NCBI RefSeq assembly: GCF_024723735.1
Contig: NZ_JANQDU010000004.1
Coordinates: 124,001-188,000, forward strand
Length of the DNA: 64,000 nt
Origin: Frigidibacter sp. ROC022
Lineage (GTDB): Bacteria > Pseudomonadota > Alphaproteobacteria > Rhodobacterales > Rhodobacteraceae
Direction: 5' to 3'
The notes under the pieces were generated by a model, which ran no database searches, was not told the DNA's origin, and was given only the letters and a program-made list of their open reading frames with translations. Positions 16,457-25,282 of the stretch are shown here, one piece after another (the stretch's first letter is position 1; every line of letters begins with the position of its first letter). Made by a program: the position numbers and the translations under genes.

Positions 16457-18376
16457 TCAGCCGGGCCCGAGCGTGGTGCATTGCACGTTGCGGGCGATCA
16501 GCCGCTGGCAGGCCAGGTTGGCCATGTCCTTGCTCATGCCAAGAAAATTGGCATCGAAGCCGGTCTTGGTCCGCTTCACCTTGCGCAGGGCCTCGTCCAG
16601 TGTCGAGATCTCTTGCAACGCGGTGGTGAGCAGGACCCGCTCGGCCTCGTATTGCGAGCCATAAGTGCCGACATTGATTCCCCAGTGCCGCCCGCCCGAA
16701 GTCGAGAGCCGCGTCACGACCACAGGTTCGGAACGCTGGTTATCGAAGGATTCGGGCTCGATGCTGGCCAGTTCCACGCGCGGGGTCGGGCCGTTCGCGG
16801 GTTTGGCGTAATGGGTCCCGTCGCGGTCTTCGGCGCCGATCGGGGCAACGGCGGACTGGCCGGTCGGGGGGGCTTCGGACTCGGCCAGCAGCGCCAGTTC
16901 GGCCTTGTCGTCGGCAGAGCCGCCCACGGTGTCGGCTTCGGCGACCTCGAGCTCGGGCACGACGAACTTCGGCTGAGGCGCGGTCTTGACCGGGGTTTCG
17001 CCCTCGGGGCGCGGCGGCGGGGCGATGGCGGCTTCGGCCACCAGAACCGGGCTTTCGGCCTCGGTGGCCGGGGCCAGATCAGGCTCGGGCGTTTCCGGTT
17101 CAAGGGCGGCGAGCACGGCGGCGTCGGCCTCGTCCTTGGTGGCGACCAGCTTCGCGTCGGGGTCCTCGGCGGCGGCCAGAACCGCCTGCAACGGATCGTC
17201 CTTGGCCAGTTCCGCCAGGGCGGCGACGATCTCGCGATGTGGGCGCGGCGGGGCGGGTGAGGTGGCCAGAGGGGCCGCATCGGTCGGCGCCGAGGCGACG
17301 GCCTCTTCCTGCACGGCTTCCAGGGTTTCCTGAATGCCGTCCTGGATCGCGGCCAGCATTTCCTCGGAAGGCTCCGGCACCGCCGGGGCAGGGCGCCAGT
17401 GCGGCCGCGGGCTGCGTGTCACCGCGCCCGAAACCCGGATCGACTTGGCCGCAGCGCCCTTGCTGGACCCCTTGCCAGATCCCGCGACCACCACCGGCCC
17501 GTCAACTTTCGAGTAATCCGGCTTCTTCGGCTTCTGCACCTTGACGTGCGACGGCGCCTTCTTGAAGCCGAGGTCCAGCAGTTCGGCGACCTTGGCATTG
17601 CGCGCTGCGGTCGAGGTGCCGCCGAAGACGGTGGCGATGATCCGCTTGTTGCCGCGCTTTGCCGATGCGACCAGGTTGAAGCCTGCTGCAACCGTATAGC
17701 CGGTCTTGATCCCGTCCGCGCCCTTGTAGGAGTTCAGGAACCGGGCGTTGGTCGAATTGACCGTGCGCCCGCCGGCGTCGGCCGAGCGGCGCGAGAACAG
17801 GTTGTAGTATTCCGGGAAGTCGTAGAACAGGTGGCGGCCGAGGTTGGTCATGTCGCGCGCGGTCGAAAGGTGTCCCTTTTCGGTCAGCCCGTTGGCGTTC
17901 TTGAAGGTGGTGCGGGTCATGCCCAGGGCTGCGGCGGTGCGGTTCATCCGGCGGGCAAAGGCGGCTTCCGAGCCTTCGATCGCCTCACCGATCGCGGTGG
18001 CGCAGTCGTTGGCCGACTTGATCGCCGCGGCGCGGATCAGATAGCGCAGCTTGATCTTCTGCCCCGCCCGCAGCCCCAGTTTCGACGGCTGTTCACTGGC
18101 AGCGTGGGCCGAGACCGTGACCAGGGTATCAAGGCTGATCTCGCCGTTCTCGATCGCTTCGAAGGCGATGTAGAGCGTCATCATCTTGGTCAGCGAGGCC
18201 GGATGCAATCTGGTGTCGGCATTGGTGGATTGCAGCACCTGCCCGGTGCGCGCATCCATCACCATCGAGGCGAACGGCGCCGCCAGCGCCATCTGCGCCG
18301 ACAGAATCAGGGCGAAGGTCAGGACCAGGAATGCGCGAAACGAGCGCACCGAAAAGGTTGCGTGTCGGACTGACAT
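16457..18376 (-). CDS. D-alanyl-D-alanine carboxypeptidase (DacF/PBP5 type) with SPOR domain
   Basis: A 639-residue secreted protein. Signal peptide 1-32 ends LALAA. The penicillin-binding S11 peptidase domain has all three motifs: SLTK at 61-64 (Ser nucleophile), SAN at 121-123 and KTG at 224-226. It trims the terminal D-Ala of peptidoglycan stem peptides in the periplasm. Residues about 300-540 form an Ala/Pro/Glu-rich low-complexity linker; the last ~80 residues (WGINVGTYGSQYEAERVL) form a SPOR domain that would target it to denuded glycan at the septum. Convergent with the SDR gene, 31 bases apart. SPOR fusion makes it much longer than E. coli PBP5. Confidence 0.92.
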   Translation of the reverse strand: MSVRHATFSVRSFRAFLVLTFALILSAQMALAAPFASMVMDARTGQVLQSTNADTRLHPASLTKMMTLYIAFEAIENGEISLDTLVTVSAHAASEQPSKLGLRAGQKIKLRYLIRAAAIKSANDCATAIGEAIEGSEAAFARRMNRTAAALGMTRTTFKNANGLTEKGHLSTARDMTNLGRHLFYDFPEYYNLFSRRSADAGGRTVNSTNARFLNSYKGADGIKTGYTVAAGFNLVASAKRGNKRIIATVFGGTSTAARNAKVAELLDLGFKKAPSHVKVQKPKKPDYSKVDGPVVVAGSGKGSSKGAAAKSIRVSGAVTRSPRPHWRPAPAVPEPSEEMLAAIQDGIQETLEAVQEEAVASAPTDAAPLATSPAPPRPHREIVAALAELAKDDPLQAVLAAAEDPDAKLVATKDEADAAVLAALEPETPEPDLAPATEAESPVLVAEAAIAPPPRPEGETPVKTAPQPKFVVPELEVAEADTVGGSADDKAELALLAESEAPPTGQSAVAPIGAEDRDGTHYAKPANGPTPRVELASIEPESFDNQRSEPVVVTRLSTSGGRHWGINVGTYGSQYEAERVLLTTALQEISTLDEALRKVKRTKTGFDANFLGMSKDMANLACQRLIARNVQCTTLGPG

Positions 18377-18502
18377 TTACTGCCTCGTTCCGGGCAGCTC
18401 GTTGGCGGCCCGTGATTATGATTGGGCTCAGCGTAACATATGGCATTTGTTCGGAAAACACCTCAGTCCCGCATCGGCGCAAAAAGTCCGAACGTGATCG
18501 TC

Positions 18503-18543
18503 CCCGATCTGGTAGGCTCGCAGGGGCCAAATACCAGATCGGG
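18503..18543. repeat. Perfect 12-bp inverted repeat, 17-base loop
   Basis: CCCGATCTGGTA (18503-18514) and TACCAGATCGGG (18532-18543) pair perfectly. It lies 40 bases after the HAD phosphatase stop and 126 bases before the dacF-type start, both genes on the minus strand. There is no T-run on either side, so it may be a factor-assisted terminator, an mRNA-stabilising hairpin or a dyad operator. Confidence 0.7.
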
Positions 18544-18582
18544 TATTGTGGCGGCTTTGTGGCAACAATGTGGTCGGAATCG

Positions 18583-19287
18583 TCAGCCGATCTCGGCGAC
18601 CAGACGGGGCAGTGCGCCGAGGTCCTGAATCACATGGAACCGGTCATGCCCCGGGTCGGGCGGTTCGGCATGTTCCAGGGCCCAGCCCAGGTCATGCGGT
18701 ACATGCACGCCATGTGCCCCGGCCTCGATCGCCGGCAGGACGTCGGATTTTATCGAATTGCCGACCATCACCGCCCGTTCCGGCCCGTCGCCATGCTGTG
18801 CGAAGATCCGGTCGTAGGTGGCGCGGTGCTTGTCCGAGACGATCTCGACGGCATGAAACATCTCGCCCAGCCCCGATTGCGCCAGCTTTCGCTCCTGATC
18901 CAGCAGGTCGCCCTTGGTGATCAGCACGATCCGGTGACTGTCGGCCAGGGTCTCGACCGCCTCGCGTGCATGGGGGAGCAGTTCGACCGGGTGGCGCAGC
19001 ATCTCCTGCCCGGCGGCGATGATCTCGCGGACCACCGGGGCGGGCAGGGTGTCGCCGGTGACATCCAGTGCGGTTTCGATCATCGACAGCATGAAGCCCT
19101 TGATGCCGAATCCGTAGTGGCCGATGTTGCGGCGCTCGGCGTCCAGCAGCCGCTGGTCGAGATGCTCGGGGTCCGCATGGTCGGCCAGAAGCTCGGCAAA
19201 CCGGGCCTGGGTCAGCCGGTAGAAGCTCTCGTTCTGCCACAGCGTGTCGTCTGCATCGAAACCGACGGTTGTGATACGGTCGCTCAA
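18583..19287 (-). CDS. HAD-superfamily hydrolase (YjjG/phosphoglycolate-phosphatase-like)
   Basis: A 234-residue protein with the four HAD motifs: DADDTLW near residue 10 (nucleophile Asp; the second Asp shifted as DADDT), LITKGD (motif II), K in the SDKHRATYDRI region (motif III) and VGNSIKSDV (motif IV). An all-helical cap lies between motifs I and II, as in the subclass acting on small phosphate esters or nucleotides. The start is a TTG at 19287; no in-frame ATG precedes motif I. Divergent from clpS. Substrate unknown. Confidence 0.85.
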   Translation of the reverse strand: MSDRITTVGFDADDTLWQNESFYRLTQARFAELLADHADPEHLDQRLLDAERRNIGHYGFGIKGFMLSMIETALDVTGDTLPAPVVREIIAAGQEMLRHPVELLPHAREAVETLADSHRIVLITKGDLLDQERKLAQSGLGEMFHAVEIVSDKHRATYDRIFAQHGDGPERAVMVGNSIKSDVLPAIEAGAHGVHVPHDLGWALEHAEPPDPGHDRFHVIQDLGALPRLVAEIG

Positions 19288-19394
19288 ATCCCGCGCGCCC
19301 CCTTTTCAGCCCGGCCCTTGCGCCTATATAGTCTGCTCGATCCGCAGTTCGCTATTGTCCGAGAGTCGATTTGTCCCTTCTGACCTTCAAAGCC

Positions 19395-19718
19395 ATGGCT
19401 GGCAATGACCGGCGCGACAGCGACGATGATCTGGGTGTGGTGCTGGAGACCCGGCCCAAGACCCAGCGGCCGCCGCTGTACAAGGTGATGATCCTCAACG
19501 ACGACTACACGCCGATGGAATTCGTCGTGCATGTGCTGGAGCGGTTCTTCGGCCTCAGCCATGCCCAGGCCTTCGAACTGATGCTGACGGTCCACAAGAA
19601 AGGGCTGGCGGTGGTCGGCGTGTTCTCGTTCGAAGTTGCCGAAACCAAGGTGGTTCAGGTGATGGATTTCGCCCGCCGGCATCAGCACCCTTTGCAATGC
19701 ACGATGGAAAAGGAGTAA
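19395..19718 (+). CDS. clpS: ATP-dependent Clp protease adaptor ClpS
   Basis: A 107-residue protein with a flexible acidic N-terminus and the ClpS core: [20 protein letters not shown] (residues about 27-46, with the Asn-Asp-Asp N-degron pocket), VLERFF and [10 protein letters not shown]. It delivers N-end-rule substrates to ClpAP. The ATG at 19395 is preferred over an in-frame TTG at 19371. clpA is not in the window; the next gene, ten bases downstream, is rsmC. A TATATA near 19326 may be part of the promoter. Confidence 0.96.
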   Translation: MAGNDRRDSDDDLGVVLETRPKTQRPPLYKVMILNDDYTPMEFVVHVLERFFGLSHAQAFELMLTVHKKGLAVVGVFSFEVAETKVVQVMDFARRHQHPLQCTMEKE

Positions 19719-19728
19719 GGGCGGCAGG

Positions 19729-20706
19729 ATGACCGCTCTGCGACTTGCCCATGCCCTGGAGACCGGGGCGCTTGCCCTGCCGGAAGGCCGCATCGCGGTC
19801 TTCGCGCCGCGGGTGGGCGACATGCTGCCCTTTGGGCCGGACGTGGCGCAGGTCATCACCGGCGGCAAGCCGGAACGCGACTATTTCGCCGAGCGCGGAT
19901 ATGATTGCCAGCGGGTGCCGAGCGGCGCGTTTGCCGCGGCGCTGGTTCTGGTGCCACGATCGCGCGAGCGGGCCCGTGGGCTGATCGCCACCGCCGCTGC
20001 CCTGGGCTGCCCGGTGCTGGTGGAGGGCAACCGCACCGATGGAATCGATGGCCTGCTGCGCGACCTGAAATCCCGGGTGGCCGGGCTGGAGAATGTGTCC
20101 AAGGCGCATGGACGGGTGATCTGGTTCGATGCCGGGGCCGATCTGGCCGACTGGGCCAAGGCGGCGCTGCCGCGTCAGGTCGGGCCGTGGTGGACGGTGC
20201 CGGGGGCCTTCTCGGCCGACGGGCCGGACCCGGGGTCCGAGGCACTGCTGGCCGCACTGCCGCAGCTGAAGGGCAGGGTGGCCGATCTGGGCGCCGGCTG
20301 GGGATTTCTGGCGGCGGGGGTGCTGGCGGCGTCGCCGGCTGTCAGGGAACTGCATCTGATCGAGGCCGATGCCGATGCGCTGGACTGTGCCAGGCGCAAC
20401 CTGTCCGATCCGCGTGCCAGCTTTCACTGGGCCGATGCGCTGCGCCCGCTGCCGGGTGCTCCTTTCGATGTGGTGGTCTCGAACCCGCCGTTTCACACGA
20501 CCCGCGCCGCCGATCCGGGGCTCGGCCGCGCATTCCTGGAGGCCGCCGCGCGGTCACTGACCCCGCAGGGCACGCTCTGGCTTGTTGCGAACCGGCATTT
20601 GCCCTATGAATCCGCCTTGTCCGAGGCCTTCATCGGGGTTGAAACGCTGCCCGGCACGCCCGCGTTCAAGATCATCCGCGCCAGCCGTCCCAAGCGGCGG
20701 CGCTGA
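19729..20706 (+). CDS. rsmC: 16S rRNA (guanine-N2) methyltransferase, RsmC/RsmD-like
   Basis: A 325-residue duplicated-fold methyltransferase: the N-terminal half is a degenerate domain (GRIAVFAPRVGDMLP), the C-terminal half carries ADLGAGWGFLAAG (SAM-binding motif I) and VVSNPPFH (NPPF motif near residue 255) typical of N2-guanine methylases. It probably methylates G1207 of 16S rRNA. Ten bases follow the clpS stop, with GGCAGG as ribosome binding site. Confidence 0.88.
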   Translation: MTALRLAHALETGALALPEGRIAVFAPRVGDMLPFGPDVAQVITGGKPERDYFAERGYDCQRVPSGAFAAALVLVPRSRERARGLIATAAALGCPVLVEGNRTDGIDGLLRDLKSRVAGLENVSKAHGRVIWFDAGADLADWAKAALPRQVGPWWTVPGAFSADGPDPGSEALLAALPQLKGRVADLGAGWGFLAAGVLAASPAVRELHLIEADADALDCARRNLSDPRASFHWADALRPLPGAPFDVVVSNPPFHTTRAADPGLGRAFLEAAARSLTPQGTLWLVANRHLPYESALSEAFIGVETLPGTPAFKIIRASRPKRRR

Positions 20707-20753
20707 GAAACGCACCCTTCCCAAGCACTAGCAATAGATTCTGGACCAAGCTC

Positions 20754-21584
20754 ATGAGCTTTTCGATTTCCGGCAAGACGGCGATTGTCACCGGTGCCGC
20801 AGGTGGTGTCGGTCTGGCCATCGCGCGGCACTTCGTGGCGCAGGGCGCCAATGTTGTCTTCTCGGACGAGGATGAGGCGGCGCTGGAGGAAGCCATCGGC
20901 ACCGCAGGCGACACCGACGCCGACGCCAAGGGCGAGGGGGCGCACACACGGGCCTTTTCCGCCGACCTGCGCTCGAAACTGTCGATCGCCAATCTGCTGT
21001 CCTCGACCATCGACGCCTTCGACCGGGTCGACATCCTGGTCAACGCGGCCCGCGAGGTGGTCCGCTCCGAGGCGCTGGACCCCGATCAGGATATGGTGAT
21101 GCCGATGCTCGAGGCCAACCTGATGCCGGCCCTGCGGCTGAGCCAGGCGGTCGCCAAGCGGATGATCGGCCAGGCCGAACGCGAGGGCCGGACAGAGGGC
21201 ACGATCGGGACCATCGTCAACCTGTCGTCGATTTCTGCGCAGCGGACCTTCAAGGGGATGATGGGCTATTCGGTGGCCTCGGCTGCGCTGGACCAGTTGA
21301 CCCGCAGCCTGGCCGTGGCACTGGCGCCGAACCGGGTGCGGGTCAACGGGCTGGCCTTTGCCTCGGTGCTGTCGAATGCACTGGGGGTGGCGATGCGCGA
21401 GCAGGAAGGCCTGCGCGAAGCGGTCATCGCCGCGACCCCGGCCGGGCGGATCGCCAATCCGACCGAGATTGCCGAGGCCGTGCATTTCCTGGCATCGGAT
21501 GCCTCTGACTTCGTCGTCGGCCAGGTGCTGGTCGCGGATGGCGGTCGGTCGCTGCTGGACACGGTGCGGGTGGTTCACAGCTAA
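20754..21584 (+). CDS. SDR-fold oxidoreductase-like protein lacking the catalytic Lys
   Basis: A 276-residue Rossmann protein: TGAAGGVGLAIA (residues 14-25), DVNA-type NAAREV, NLSSISAQ with the Ser. Where the YxxxK motif is expected the sequence is YSVAS (codons TAT TCG GTG GCC TCG), so the catalytic Lys is Ser. The rest, including the C-terminal PxxRIANPTEIAEAVHFLASD block, is conserved. Either catalysis uses another residue or the protein is non-enzymatic. It sits between rsmC and hemF on the same strand. Conserved position next to hemF would suggest a role tied to that pathway, but this is inference. Confidence 0.85.
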   Translation: MSFSISGKTAIVTGAAGGVGLAIARHFVAQGANVVFSDEDEAALEEAIGTAGDTDADAKGEGAHTRAFSADLRSKLSIANLLSSTIDAFDRVDILVNAAREVVRSEALDPDQDMVMPMLEANLMPALRLSQAVAKRMIGQAEREGRTEGTIGTIVNLSSISAQRTFKGMMGYSVASAALDQLTRSLAVALAPNRVRVNGLAFASVLSNALGVAMREQEGLREAVIAATPAGRIANPTEIAEAVHFLASDASDFVVGQVLVADGGRSLLDTVRVVHS

Positions 21585-21671
21585 GCGCATGGCCCGAGCG
21601 GGCCGGGGCGGAATGTCCCTTTGGCAAGCCGTGATCCATTTGCTAGGCAGGCCCCGAACCCAGGAGCCGAT

Positions 21672-22547
21672 ATGTCCGATATGAATGCCGAAAAGACCCG
21701 CGCCGCGGCCTGGTTCCGCAGCCTGCGCGACCGCATTGTCGCTGCTTTCGAGGAACTGGAGGACGGCCACGGCTCCGGCCCGCTTTCCGACCAGCCTGCG
21801 GGCCGGTTCGATGTCTCGGAAACCCGGCGCGGCACCGATGGCGGCGGCGGGCTGATGAGCGTGATGCGCGGCGGAAGGGTCTTCGAGAAGGTCGGGGTCA
21901 ACGTCTCGGAAGTGCATGGCGTGCTGGGCGACAAGGCACAGAAGGCCATGGCGTCGCGCGGAGTGCCGGGGATCGAGGAGGACGCCCGGTTCTGGGCATC
22001 GGGAATTTCCCTGGTGGCGCATTTGCAGAATCCGCATGTTCCGGCGGTGCATATGAACACGCGGATGTTCTGGACTCCCGGGGCCTGGTGGTTCGGCGGC
22101 GGTGCCGATCTCAATCCATGCCTGCCGGTCGAAGCCGACACCGCGCATTTCCACGCCGCGTTGCAGGCCGCCTGCGATGCCCACGGGCCCGATCTCTACA
22201 CCCGTTTCAAGGACTGGGCCGACGAGTATTTCTTCATCCCGCACCGGGGCCGGGCGCGCGGTGTCGGCGGGATTTTCTATGACGACTACAACACTGGCGA
22301 TTGGGAAGCGGATTTCGCCTTTACCCGATCGGTCGGAGAGGCGTTCCTGCCCGCATTCCAGCCGCTGGTCGTCAAGCATCGGGCCGAGCCGTGGGACGCG
22401 GCCGACAAGGAAGCGCAGCTGATCCATCGCGGGCTCTATGCCGAATACAATCTGGTTTATGACCGGGGCACGAAATTCGGCCTGGAAACTGGCCATGACG
22501 CCAATGCAGTGCTGATGAGCCTGCCGCCGCTGGCCAAGTGGATCTAG
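21672..22547 (+). CDS. hemF: Oxygen-dependent coproporphyrinogen III oxidase
   Basis: A 291-residue protein matching HemF: GGGLMSVMRGGRVFEKVGVN, HMNTRMFW, WWFGGGADLNPC (signature), FIPHRGRARGVGGIFYD and RGLYAEYNLVYDRGT. It decarboxylates two propionates of coproporphyrinogen III to vinyls using O2, in the cytoplasm. The ATG at 21672 follows CAGGAG; an in-frame upstream start at 21621 lacks support. An anaerobic HemN is not in this window. Confidence 0.97.
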   Translation: MSDMNAEKTRAAAWFRSLRDRIVAAFEELEDGHGSGPLSDQPAGRFDVSETRRGTDGGGGLMSVMRGGRVFEKVGVNVSEVHGVLGDKAQKAMASRGVPGIEEDARFWASGISLVAHLQNPHVPAVHMNTRMFWTPGAWWFGGGADLNPCLPVEADTAHFHAALQAACDAHGPDLYTRFKDWADEYFFIPHRGRARGVGGIFYDDYNTGDWEADFAFTRSVGEAFLPAFQPLVVKHRAEPWDAADKEAQLIHRGLYAEYNLVYDRGTKFGLETGHDANAVLMSLPPLAKWI

Positions 22548-22575
22548 CCGTGACGCGCCCCGCGGACGGCCCGAA

Positions 22576-23193
22576 ATGACCGATCCGGCGGGGCTCTGGC
22601 TGTTTATCCTGACATCGGTGGTGATCGAACTCACACCCGGTCCGAACATGGCTTGGCTGGCCGTGGTCGCGGCGTCCAAGGGCCGGCGGCCGGGTCTTGC
22701 TGCGGTGGCCGGGGTGGCGCTGGGGCTGCTGGTGGTGGGGCTGGCGGCGGCGCTGGGACTGGCGGCGATGATCCAGGCTTCGCCCGCGCTCTACCAGACC
22801 CTGCGCTGGGGCGGGACGCTGTGGCTGCTCTATCTGGCCTGGGATGGCTGGCGCGATGCCGATGCCGAGAACACCCAGACCGAGGGCTGGCCGATGGCCC
22901 GATATTTCCGGCGCGGGCTGGTGACCAACCTGCTGAACCCGAAGGCCGCCGTGTTCTTTGTCGCGGTGTTGCCGGGCTTCGTCGATCCGACCGGGCCGGT
23001 GGTACAAGAGACCGTCACCCTGTCCCTGATCTTCGTGGCGGTGGCGACAAGCATCCATGCCTCGATCGTCATGCTGGCCGCCGCCGCCCGCGTCCTGCTG
23101 ACCGACCCCATGCGTGAACGCCTGCTGCGGCGCGGGCTGAGCCTGCTGCTGGCCGGAATCGCCGTCTGGTTCGCCTGGACCACCAAGGGCTGA
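22576..23193 (+). CDS. LysE/RhtB family amino-acid exporter
   Basis: A 205-residue membrane protein with about six hydrophobic segments and the family's first-helix motif TPGPNMAWL (residues 16-24), then GRRPGLAAVAGVALG. FRRGLVTNLLNPKAAVFF is the conserved central loop. Such proteins export amino acids or related metabolites by proton antiport. It lies 28 bases after hemF and ends ten bases from the convergent hemE. The substrate cannot be told. Confidence 0.9.
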   Translation: MTDPAGLWLFILTSVVIELTPGPNMAWLAVVAASKGRRPGLAAVAGVALGLLVVGLAAALGLAAMIQASPALYQTLRWGGTLWLLYLAWDGWRDADAENTQTEGWPMARYFRRGLVTNLLNPKAAVFFVAVLPGFVDPTGPVVQETVTLSLIFVAVATSIHASIVMLAAAARVLLTDPMRERLLRRGLSLLLAGIAVWFAWTTKG

Positions 23194-23202
23194 CCCGAGG
23201 AC

Positions 23203-24228
23203 TTAGCCGCGCAGGGTCTCGACCAGCAGGGCGACATTCGCCGGATCGGCATCGGGGGTGATCCCGTGCCCGAGGTTGAAGATATGCGGCCCGCCCGAAA
23301 AGGCGTCGCGAATCCGGCGGACTTCCGAGACCAGCGCTGCGCCGCCGGTGACCATCCGCTTCGGGTCCAGATTGCCCTGCACGCAGCCATCGACCTGCAG
23401 ATGCTCGGCGGCCCATTGGGCCGAGACCGAGGTGTCCAGCGCCAGGCAGTCGGCGCCGGTGGCGCGGGCGAAGCCCTGATATCTCGGCCCGGCCTCGCGC
23501 GGGAAGGCAATGACCGGCAGGCCGGGGTGCAGGCGTTTCAGCTCGGCAATGATGCGCCTGGTCGGCGCTAGCGCGAAATCGTCGAAATCCTGCCCGTGCA
23601 GCGACCCGGCCCAGCTGTCGAAGAGCTTGACCACCTCGGCGCCGGCCTTCACCTGCTCGGAGAGATAGAGCACCGTCGCATCGGCGATCCGCTCGATCAG
23701 TGCCGCGAACGTGGCGCGGTCGGCGGTCTTCAGCGCATGCGCCGGGGCCTGGTCCGGAGTGCCGCGACCTGCAATCATGTAGGTGGCGACAGTCCAGGGC
23801 GCCCCGGCGAATCCGATGAAGGCGGTTTCCGGGGGCAGGGCGGCGGCCACCTGGCGGACTGTCTGATAGATCGGCGCCAATGTGTCATGGATTGCATCGG
23901 CCGGTTTCAGGCGGGCTAGATCGGCGGCGCTGGTGATCGTGGACAGGCGCGGACCTTCCCCGGTCTCGAACCACAGATCGGCGCCAAGCGCCTGGGGCAC
24001 CAGCAGAATATCCGCAAACAGGATCGCGGCGTCGAGACCGAAGCGGCGAATCGGCTGCAGCGTGACCTCGGTGGCGAGGTCGGGATTGTAGCAGAGCTTC
24101 AGGAAATCCCCGGCCTCGGCGCGGGTGGCGCGGTATTCCGGCAGATAACGCCCGGCCTGGCGCATCAGCCAGACGGGAGGGACGGGCAGGGTTTCGCCAG
24201 CAAGGGCGCGGAGAAGCAGCTTTGTCAT
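23203..24228 (-). CDS. hemE: Uroporphyrinogen decarboxylase
   Basis: A 341-residue TIM-barrel enzyme: [17 protein letters not shown] (signature 1, residues about 17-33), [26 protein letters not shown] and [12 protein letters not shown]. It removes four acetate carboxyls of uroporphyrinogen III to give coproporphyrinogen III, the substrate of HemF encoded nearby. The ATG at 24228 is preferred; an upstream in-frame ATG at 24255 would overlap the promoter region. Divergent from hemC with about 76 bases between start codons. Confidence 0.97.
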   Translation of the reverse strand: MTKLLLRALAGETLPVPPVWLMRQAGRYLPEYRATRAEAGDFLKLCYNPDLATEVTLQPIRRFGLDAAILFADILLVPQALGADLWFETGEGPRLSTITSAADLARLKPADAIHDTLAPIYQTVRQVAAALPPETAFIGFAGAPWTVATYMIAGRGTPDQAPAHALKTADRATFAALIERIADATVLYLSEQVKAGAEVVKLFDSWAGSLHGQDFDDFALAPTRRIIAELKRLHPGLPVIAFPREAGPRYQGFARATGADCLALDTSVSAQWAAEHLQVDGCVQGNLDPKRMVTGGAALVSEVRRIRDAFSGGPHIFNLGHGITPDADPANVALLVETLRG

Positions 24229-24304
24229 CCGCCTGACCTGTCTGGGACGCGGCATTTTGTCAACTTCCGTTGAACGGACCTCTTGTCGCGGCTATTGGGG
24301 GCGG

Positions 24305-25240
24305 ATGCAGATGCCAGACCCCAAACACCCGCTGAAGATCGGCACCCGAGGTTCGCCTCTTGCTCTGGCGCAGGCACATGAAGTGCGCGACCGGCTCGGC
24401 AGTGCCTGGGGGCTGGAACCGGCGGCTTTCGAGGTCGTCGCGATCTCGACCCATGGCGATCGGGTGCAGGACCGCAGCTTGCGCGATCTCGGCGGCAAGG
24501 GGCTGTTCACCGGAGAGCTCGAGGCGGCGCTGTTCGCCGGCGCGGTCGATATCGCCGTGCATTCGACCAAGGACACTGCGGTTGTGCAGCCGGTCGGGCT
24601 GGTGCTCGACTGCTTCCTGCCCCGCGAGGATGTGCGCGATGCCTTCGTCTCGCCCCGGCACCGCGCAATTGCCGATCTCCCGCAGGGCGCGGTTGTCGGC
24701 ACCTCGTCGCTGCGGCGCCGGGCGCAATTGCTGGTCCGGCGGCCCGATCTGCAAGTGGTCGAGTTCCGCGGCAATGTGCAGACCCGGCTGCGCAAGCTGA
24801 ACGATGGCGTCGCCGAAGCGACCTTTCTGGCGATGGCCGGGCTGAACCGGCTGGGACTCATGGGCACCATCCCGGCGGTTCCGGTCCCTGTGGACGACCT
24901 GTTGCCAGCGGTGGCCCAGGGAGCGATCGGGGTGGAGCGGCGGGCCGATGATGCGGTCGCGGCGCGATTGCTGGAAGTGCTGCATGACGATCGGACCGGG
25001 CAATGCCTGGCCGCCGAGAGGGCGTTCCTGGCCGAATTGGACGGGTCCTGCCAGACCCCGATCGGCGGGCTGGCGGAGATCGACGGCGGCACCCTGCGGC
25101 TGCGCGGCGAGATCCTGCGCACCGACGGGTCGGAGGTTCAGAGCGGCGAGGCGTGCGGTGCGGTCGAGGATGGGCCCGGGATGGGGGTCGAGCTGGCCCG
25201 CGATCTGCTGAGCCGGGCCGGGCCGGGGTTCTTCGCCTGA
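24305..25240 (+). CDS. hemC: Porphobilinogen deaminase (hydroxymethylbilane synthase)
   Basis: About 311 residues: KIGTRGSPLALAQAHEV at the N-terminus, STHGDRVQD, GGKGLFTGELE, HSTKDTAV (catalytic Asp), GTSSLRRRAQL and LDGSCQTPIGG, whose Cys binds the dipyrromethane cofactor. It polymerises four porphobilinogens. ATGs at 24305 and 24311 are both possible starts. Between the hemC and hemE starts lies the imperfect dyad GTCAAC-TTCC-GTTGAA (24258-24273), a possible shared control site. Confidence 0.97.
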   Translation: MQMPDPKHPLKIGTRGSPLALAQAHEVRDRLGSAWGLEPAAFEVVAISTHGDRVQDRSLRDLGGKGLFTGELEAALFAGAVDIAVHSTKDTAVVQPVGLVLDCFLPREDVRDAFVSPRHRAIADLPQGAVVGTSSLRRRAQLLVRRPDLQVVEFRGNVQTRLRKLNDGVAEATFLAMAGLNRLGLMGTIPAVPVPVDDLLPAVAQGAIGVERRADDAVAARLLEVLHDDRTGQCLAAERAFLAELDGSCQTPIGGLAEIDGGTLRLRGEILRTDGSEVQSGEACGAVEDGPGMGVELARDLLSRAGPGFFA

Positions 25241-25282
25241 CGCCAGCGCCGGACTTGCGCCGGGGCCACGGCCCGGTCGCGA

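Noticed and set aside
20604-22679. Minus-strand open frame of 691 residues
   Set aside because: Shadow of the SDR-like gene and hemF.
24258-24273. GTCAAC-TTCC-GTTGAA as an FNR or PpsR/CrtJ site between hemE and hemC
   Set aside because: It matches neither TTGAT-N4-ATCAA nor TGT-N12-ACA.
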